64,000 nucleotides of DNA from Metellina segmentata (taxonomy: Eukaryota; Arthropoda; Arachnida; Araneae; Tetragnathidae), in the NCBI GenBank assembly GCA_947359465.1, contig OX375880.1, forward strand, positions 24,132,714 to 24,196,713, given 5' to 3'. The notes under the pieces are model-generated. The model did no database searches, was not told where the DNA came from, and worked only from the letters and a program-made list of their open reading frames with translations. Shown here in pieces: positions 59,152 through 64,000 of the stretch. Position 1 is the first letter of the stretch. Each line of letters begins with the position of its first letter. The translations under genes and the position numbers were made by a program.

Positions 59152-60506
59152 TCTCTGCTATTATAAAATGAAGTGTCCGACCTCCACTACGCAATGTCCG
59201 GACGAATCTATTGCACTTACAATAAAATGAAATTTGGCACACGGGTAGTCCGAAGTTTTTGCAATTTTTGTGTCCAGCCTGAATTTTAAAATTCAATCTA
59301 AAACATTTAAAAAATAATAAATAGGAATTTAATTATTATTGTCTTCTTTGGAATAACAGTTGCATAAAAAGTTAGCAGATTCTAAATGTATTTTTTCCGC
59401 TTCCGTTTTCATTTTGCGGAGAAAGATTTGTCACCAGACTAAAAAAACAAATAAAGTTTAAACTTTAGTTACGTAGGTTTTTTTTTATCTCCTTGATCGT
59501 AAAAGATAGAGTACAATTTTCAACGGATTTGAAATCTGCGGAAAATTTCACATTAGATCTATACCTAAAAATATGATTTTCGATAAATGAATAATTTTAA
59601 ATTGAAACTCATATTTTTTCCAACACGAACGCCACTTTCTGTGAAGAATGACTTTCGTTTGATTCGAGATATCACAGATTTCATTTCCTACGCTCAAACC
59701 ATTTCACAGCGAAGAAAAGCAAAACAAATAAAAAAAACATATTGACTGGCATTGGTAATGGTAATTTTAGTTAACGTCGTACTAGAGCAACACAACGGGC
59801 TATTGACGACTGTCCGGGATCAGTCACTTCAGGGAAAGATCCGAGGACAACACCTCGTTATTTTGAACCACGGTCAGATGACGAAGCAACACCTGAGCTG
59901 GCACCCCACTCTCCAAACTTCCACGCCAACCCAACGTGATGACTTTCGGCCACGACAGATTTAAGGTGCACCAGCCGCCTCTACACCATACGTTTACAAA
60001 CATCCATGCCCGAACCCGGATTCGAACCAGGAACCTTCCGATCTAGAGGCTAACATCTTAACCACTATACCGGTTGGTCGGCATTGACTGGCATTGTTAA
60101 GTACTTTTTTGTAAAATCGGGATCGTTAAAGACCGATGAAAATTTCAACAGATTTGAAATCTGAATAAAATCTAAACCCCTAAATCTCTACCTTCCATTT
60201 GATTTTCTTTTAATAAATAATTTTTCAATTAAATATTTATATTTTCGCAAGAGATTGTGACGTCACGCCGATTGGATCTCTTCGCAATTCGAATTTGGCA
60301 ATGACGAGGTCATTACGGCGTTGCCCGAGGTGTTTGTTTGCGAAGCAAATCATAGTTCATAATATTCATAATTTAGTTTGCGAAGCATTCCAATAGGCTA
60401 CGAATTTCCATTTCGTTTGTGAGGCAAACCAATGCCATGATTGCTGTTATCCAATAGGCTTCGCAAACCAAATGGGAATTCTTAGCAATCACCACGCAGT
60501 GGCTAG
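59152..60506 (+). mobile_element. Non-autonomous Helitron carrying a SINE
   Basis: 5' end TCTCTGCTATTATAAAATG at 59152, preceded by A. 3' end CACGCAGTGGCTAG at 60506, followed by T. The body shares the CAACGGATTTGAAATCTGCG motif and AAGCAAAC hairpins. Split by the SINE at 59755-60082. Confidence 0.88.
59755..60082 (-). mobile_element. Complete SINE with perfect 14-bp TSD
   Basis: Flanked by ATTGACTGGCATTG at 59741-59754 and 60083-60096. Full-length reverse copy, with the B box complement GGATTCGAACC near 60020-60030. It defines the SINE boundaries in this window. Confidence 0.93.
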
Positions 60507-61576
60507 TTTAAGATAAATAAGAGGTGGATATTTAAAATGTATTTAAACTTTTTTGCAATTAAAGAAAATTTAAAATTGTTGCACTGCAATATTAATACGT
60601 TTTACCGAAAAATGCCGAATTGAAAGAGACATTCAATATGTTGGAACATATGAGTGAAATATTCAGTAAGAAATTTTTATTTTGTAGGGAAATAATCTGC
60701 TAATATCAATTTTGCAAGTACGTATGTGTATATATATATTAATAAAGTGATTGCCGCAGCCGCCGTCGCAGGATTGAAAATACGGTTTGTTCAAAATTGT
60801 ACAGGGTTATCGATGAAGTGGATTATTTTCCGAGGCGGTTATTAGTTTAGGGTTTATTAAGTGTCCCAGTAGGAAAAGCGTAATTTCTACCGCGTGTGAG
60901 CAAAAGACGTATACATTTTCAGTCTTTTGGCTCCTGAGAACATTTTCCATCACGTGTGTCACCAAATGTCGCCTTTTTTGGGAACTTTTCTTCCTATTTC
61001 TCTTTAATAAATCTTTAATGATAATATACGCTGCACTCGCGATTAGGCGCCGACTTCGTAAAGAACGGGACCTTAAAACAATTTGCTTCAAACAATAAGT
61101 TTGCAGTTTAACTTCAACACACAACCAACCAGATTGATCGCGAGCACATGGAACATTTTGTGTCCGAGCTGTCAAACCAGAAAAACCAGAGAGATTGATT
61201 CACCAAACCTGTCTCCGGGGTTAATCAATCATCCATGTTTTGCTCTGCTTCTCCGGTGTGGACGCGGCTTAACAGGAGCCACAAGAACGACCGTTCTTAT
61301 ATGTGTCCATGACACCCGTCCGAAGATCGTAACATTATACATACTAATCATTTTATTACCTCCCGACTCATTTAATTTTATTATTATATTATATGTTTGA
61401 GCTCTTATATTCGGATCTCTTACACAAGATATCTAAGACCTACATTTATACGCATAATGAAATTGTTTTAAAATCATAGAATAATGTATTTGAGTTTGAT
61501 CTTTTGTCTTGAGTTTGGCATAATATGTTCCAAGAGGACTCAATGCCACAAAACTATATCCAATCCTGAAATTCTT

Positions 61577-62153
61577 AGCATGTTATTGAGCGCTGTGTAA
61601 AATTTCAAAGAAATCTGATCATTGCTTATGGAGAAAAAAATAAAATGTAAGCAAGGGTATTTTGTGTCGAGGGTCTCAAGATTGACAGACAACACAGATT
61701 TAACAAAAATTCAAAGTGCTATAAAGGTAAAACCGTTTGAAATAGAAAAACATTTAAGGGGGTTTAATTCAACCACAAAGGAAGGGTATACACCAAATTT
61801 CATCGACATCCGAGAAGACGGAGGGTGGCATGACCACGTTGAACTGACGTGGAATGACCCAGTAGCAACACTCCATAAGTTTGTCACTTTTATTCGAAAT
61901 GATTTAGGGCGTTCAAAATCATTCCAAAACTCAAAATCTATATCTGTACAAGTATCTGCCAATTACTTTTGTAGTTTTGTCTTACACTATAGTGTGATGT
62001 ATTTGAAATAGATTGTATGGATGGGCTAAGCAAGCATACGTCAAACAAAGTGAATTGTAGGAGCTATAAAACTGTCAAAATGGAGTTTAAAAAATTATTT
62101 TAGGCCAGCTTATTTGTTTTCTATAAATGCATTGTTTGTGATATTTTCATTTT
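61577..62153 (+). other. Unrecognised 128-codon open frame and spacer
   Basis: An open frame from the ATG at 61628 to 62011 contains HLRGFNSTTKEGYTPNFIDI and GGWHDHVELTWNDPVATLHK. This looks more protein-like than its AT-rich surroundings, but I do not recognise it. It could be an exon or pseudogene piece of the DNA the Jockey inserted next to. No splice signals stand out. Confidence 0.3.
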
Positions 62154-62780
62154 TCTCTACTATTATAAAAGGAAGTGTTTGTTTGTCTGTCTGTTTCTTG
62201 TTGCAAAATCCTGACGATTCTATGGCACTTACAGCAATGAGATTTTACACACAGGTAGTACAAATTTTTTGCAATTTTTGGGTCGCGGCGAATTTTAAAA
62301 TTCCCTCTAGAAGATGTTTAAATGAACTTAATAATTTTATTCTTCATCTGTTTTTCAACGCGTTCCGGAGAAAAAACACCCGAATATGGACCATTTCTAC
62401 CCACGTGACCTTGCCGTCATTATTTGGAACCATGCCAAATTTTTTCATCACGGAGAACGCGGACTATATTCTAAATTTATTTTTTCGGTTTCCGCTTTCA
62501 TTTTTCGCCGAGGAATAATTTTCCAGCAGAGGTAATTTTGGTAATTTTTTGTTTTTACGTCGTACTAGAGCAACACAACGGGCTATTGACGACGGTCCGG
62601 GATCAGTCCCTTAAGGGAAAGATCCGAGGACAACACCTCGTAATTTTGAACCACGGTCAGATGACGAAGCAACACCTGAGCTGGCACCCCACTCTCCAAA
62701 CTTCCACGCCAACCCAACTTCCAGCAGAGGATAAAAAAAAGTTTAAACTTTAGTTATGTAGTTCTTTTTTCTTTCTCCTA
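62154..62780 (+). mobile_element. Helitron (5' part) interrupted by a SINE
   Basis: Opens TCTCTACTATTATAAAAGG and shares GTCTGTCTGTTTCTTGTTGC and GGGTCGCGGCGAATTTTAAA with 49177. The SINE at 62533-62718 splits it. The 3' terminus was not found. Confidence 0.75.
62533..62718 (-). mobile_element. 5'-truncated SINE with 12-bp TSD
   Basis: Flanked by TTCCAGCAGAGG at 62521-62532 and 62719-62730. The tRNA head is missing, as expected of incomplete reverse transcription. Confidence 0.9.
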
Positions 62781-63414
62781 GACTAGGGACGGCGAACCTT
62801 TTTAAGAAGTTGGTCATATTTTGTTCATTATTTTTTAATACTAGCTCGTGGGACACATGAAAAGGTGGAGGTAACATGGTAAAACACTACTTTTTTTAAT
62901 CAATTTATTTTTAAACCTTAAAAAAACTTACGTTTCTTCTTTGCTTTACAACTTTTAATTTTGCAAGTTAAGAGCAGTAAATCGATATAAAAGGGGAAAA
63001 ATCAAGTTATCAAATTTATTTTTCCAAACTATGCTGCTTTGAAATTCAGCTAATTCCATTTCTAAATCATGGATACCTATACACTTAAATTCGTTTAACT
63101 CCATTGTTTCGAATTTCGTTTTGTATGGATATAAAATAAAGTGATATAAAGATGATAAAAAGATATAAAATTTTCCATACTTTAAATTGATTAAATCTCA
63201 CCTCAAAGGCTATTTTACTTCCTGTATAGTCATTAAATATTTTTTGATTGCATTTTCTTGAACGTCAAGCTTATTTTCCATTGTTATTGCGTTTTGAAAA
63301 AGTTTTTGTAATTGAGGAAAGTATATTTCATTTCCGAATCCCTAGTAAAGATGTCAAGTTTCGTCATAAATATTTTATTATTCTCATATCAATATTAAAA
63401 CAGCATTACGTATC
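62781..63414. other. AT-rich spacer with possible hAT end
   Basis: TAGGGACGGCGAACCTTTTT at 62784 resembles a hAT terminal motif, but no matching right end was found. No gene. Confidence 0.35.
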
Positions 63415-63417
63415 TAT

Positions 63418-63526
63418 ATAAATAAGAATGGAGTGTTTGTTTGTACATTCAATATTTTCGACCCATTTCAAGTTTTCTATCCGTTTTGGACCCTTCTGAT
63501 GCCGAATCCGTCTTTTTCTCGTTTGG

Positions 63527-63557
<31 letters not shown>

Positions 63558-64000
63558 ATGTTGTGCCCTATACACGTCCACGCGGTTTAAGATATTTTCA
63601 TGAAAATTTGCATACAGTGAGTACTTATCTTCATTTAGTGAGTGGAATTGGTTGCGAAAGTCTGTCTGTCCGTCTTTCTGTTCTATGCTCGATTTTGTGT
63701 TTGTGTAGGCATCACATGAATTGTATTCCAGATATTGGATTGCAGTGTATTTTATTTTATACATTATCTATTAGTTTAGTGAAGGCAATATTAAACATTT
63801 CTTTATTGTTATATTTAGTTGAGTTTCATGCTAAAACACCTGAGTAAGTATACTTAAATCAACCATAATTTGGTAGTTTGGGAAAAATTGAAACGTCTAT
63901 TGAATATTACGATTACTTCGATTGCTTTACCAGTACTGCTGAAAAAGTAATTATTCTTCAAAAAATTATTTTATTTTATGGAATTTCATCTCAGATACTT
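63418..64000 (+). repeat. Helitron-like dispersed repeat, copy 2, cut by window edge
   Basis: Same orientation and order as 1216-1806, including a (TGTC)n run at 63527-63557 and the AAGTATACTTAAATCAACCA block near 63845. Continues beyond the window. Confidence 0.65.

Larger units (their letters stand above)
58681..61269. mobile_element. PIF/Harbinger-type transposon with a Helitron inside
   Basis: Very long inverted ends of about 65 bp beginning AGCCGCGTCCACACCGGAGA, essentially perfect. TSD TAA at 58678-58680 and 61270-61272. The interior carries the Helitron 59152-60506. The arms are 58681-59151 and 60507-61269, with no transposase. Confidence 0.9.
52413..61334 (-). mobile_element. Gypsy-like LTR retrotransposon, gag only, with insertions in both LTRs
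   Basis: Element lies on the minus strand. LTRs start TGTCAGAGCGG and end GATCGTAACA as read on the plus strand. TSD TTATA at 52408-52412 and 61335-61339. Once insertions are removed both LTRs are 374 bp and identical by eye: 52413-52671 + 54766-54880, and 58369-58680 + 61273-61334. The primer-binding site complementary to CCCCACTTCTGACACCA (58348-58364) fits tRNA-Leu. The polypurine tract lies at 54881-54893 (minus strand AAGGAGGGAGGAA). The internal part is only 3.5 kb and lacks protease, RT and integrase. Confidence 0.9.
44604..61565 (+). mobile_element. Jockey-type LINE with many nested insertions
   Basis: Non-LTR retrotransposon bounded by an 11-bp TSD CTGAAATTCTT (44593-44603 and 61566-61576). 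Layout: 5' UTR 44604-45142, ORF1 45143-46426, ORF2 46475 to about 52380, and a 3' UTR that continues only after the LTR element, 61335-61565 (ending in ATGCCACAAAACTATATCC). Inserted DNA: hAT 46547-47036, a Helitron-like block 47594-48948, Helitron 49177-50516 and an LTR element 52413-61334. Subtracting these leaves about 4.8 kb, close to a full Jockey. Confidence 0.88.

Noticed and set aside
63527..63557. (TGTC)n run as a CRISPR-like or regulatory array
   Set aside because: A simple microsatellite within a dispersed repeat; no CRISPR array is expected or seen in this eukaryotic DNA.

Overview
Eukaryotic genomic DNA, AT-rich and crowded with transposons, almost certainly from an arthropod and most likely an orb-weaving spider. 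The reasons are the intronless ionotropic-receptor genes of chelicerate type, a spider-like Tc1 transposase, and a very abundant tRNA-derived SINE that I associate from memory with araneid genomes (inference; no search was possible). Only three host genes can be supported. Most of the other sequence is repeats, many nested inside one another with readable target-site duplications (TSDs).

Region 1-4.1 kb: remnant of a hAT transposase, a Helitron-like repeat, then a dense cluster of SINE copies reaching the 5' side of the first gene. Region 4.1-19.7 kb: a three-exon gene for a secreted protein of about 290 residues with two CUB domains (exons 4189-4504, 15223-15570, 19497-19705, all phase 1). 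Intron 1 (10.7 kb) begins with a tandem array made of decayed copies of the end of exon 1 plus its splice donor. It then holds a hAT inside a hAT, Helitron pieces, a MITE, and a BED-type hAT inserted in a SINE. Intron 2 (3.9 kb) holds a 61-bp satellite derived from a SINE tRNA head, flanked by inverted SINEs.

Region 20-44 kb: two intronless minus-strand ionotropic receptor paralogues (26963-28207 and 39442-40680) with short tandem repeats next to each. Between them lies a ZMYM1-like hAT carrying a Tc1 element, plus Helitron, pogo-like and hAT remnants. A decayed, unnamed transposase-like family lies at 42.3-43.8 kb.

Region 44.6-61.6 kb: one Jockey-type LINE bounded by an 11-bp TSD and swollen to 17 kb by insertions: a small hAT, Helitrons, and a gag-only LTR retrotransposon. 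The two LTRs of that element are identical by eye, yet each carries its own DNA transposon, and one of these carries a Helitron that carries a SINE. Region 61.6-64 kb: a Helitron with a SINE, a further repeat, and a second copy of the repeat seen at 1.2-1.8 kb.

The host genes show no operon-like relation. The CUB protein is probably extracellular, and the two receptors are a tandem pair likely to act in chemosensation. Everything else is transposon history.
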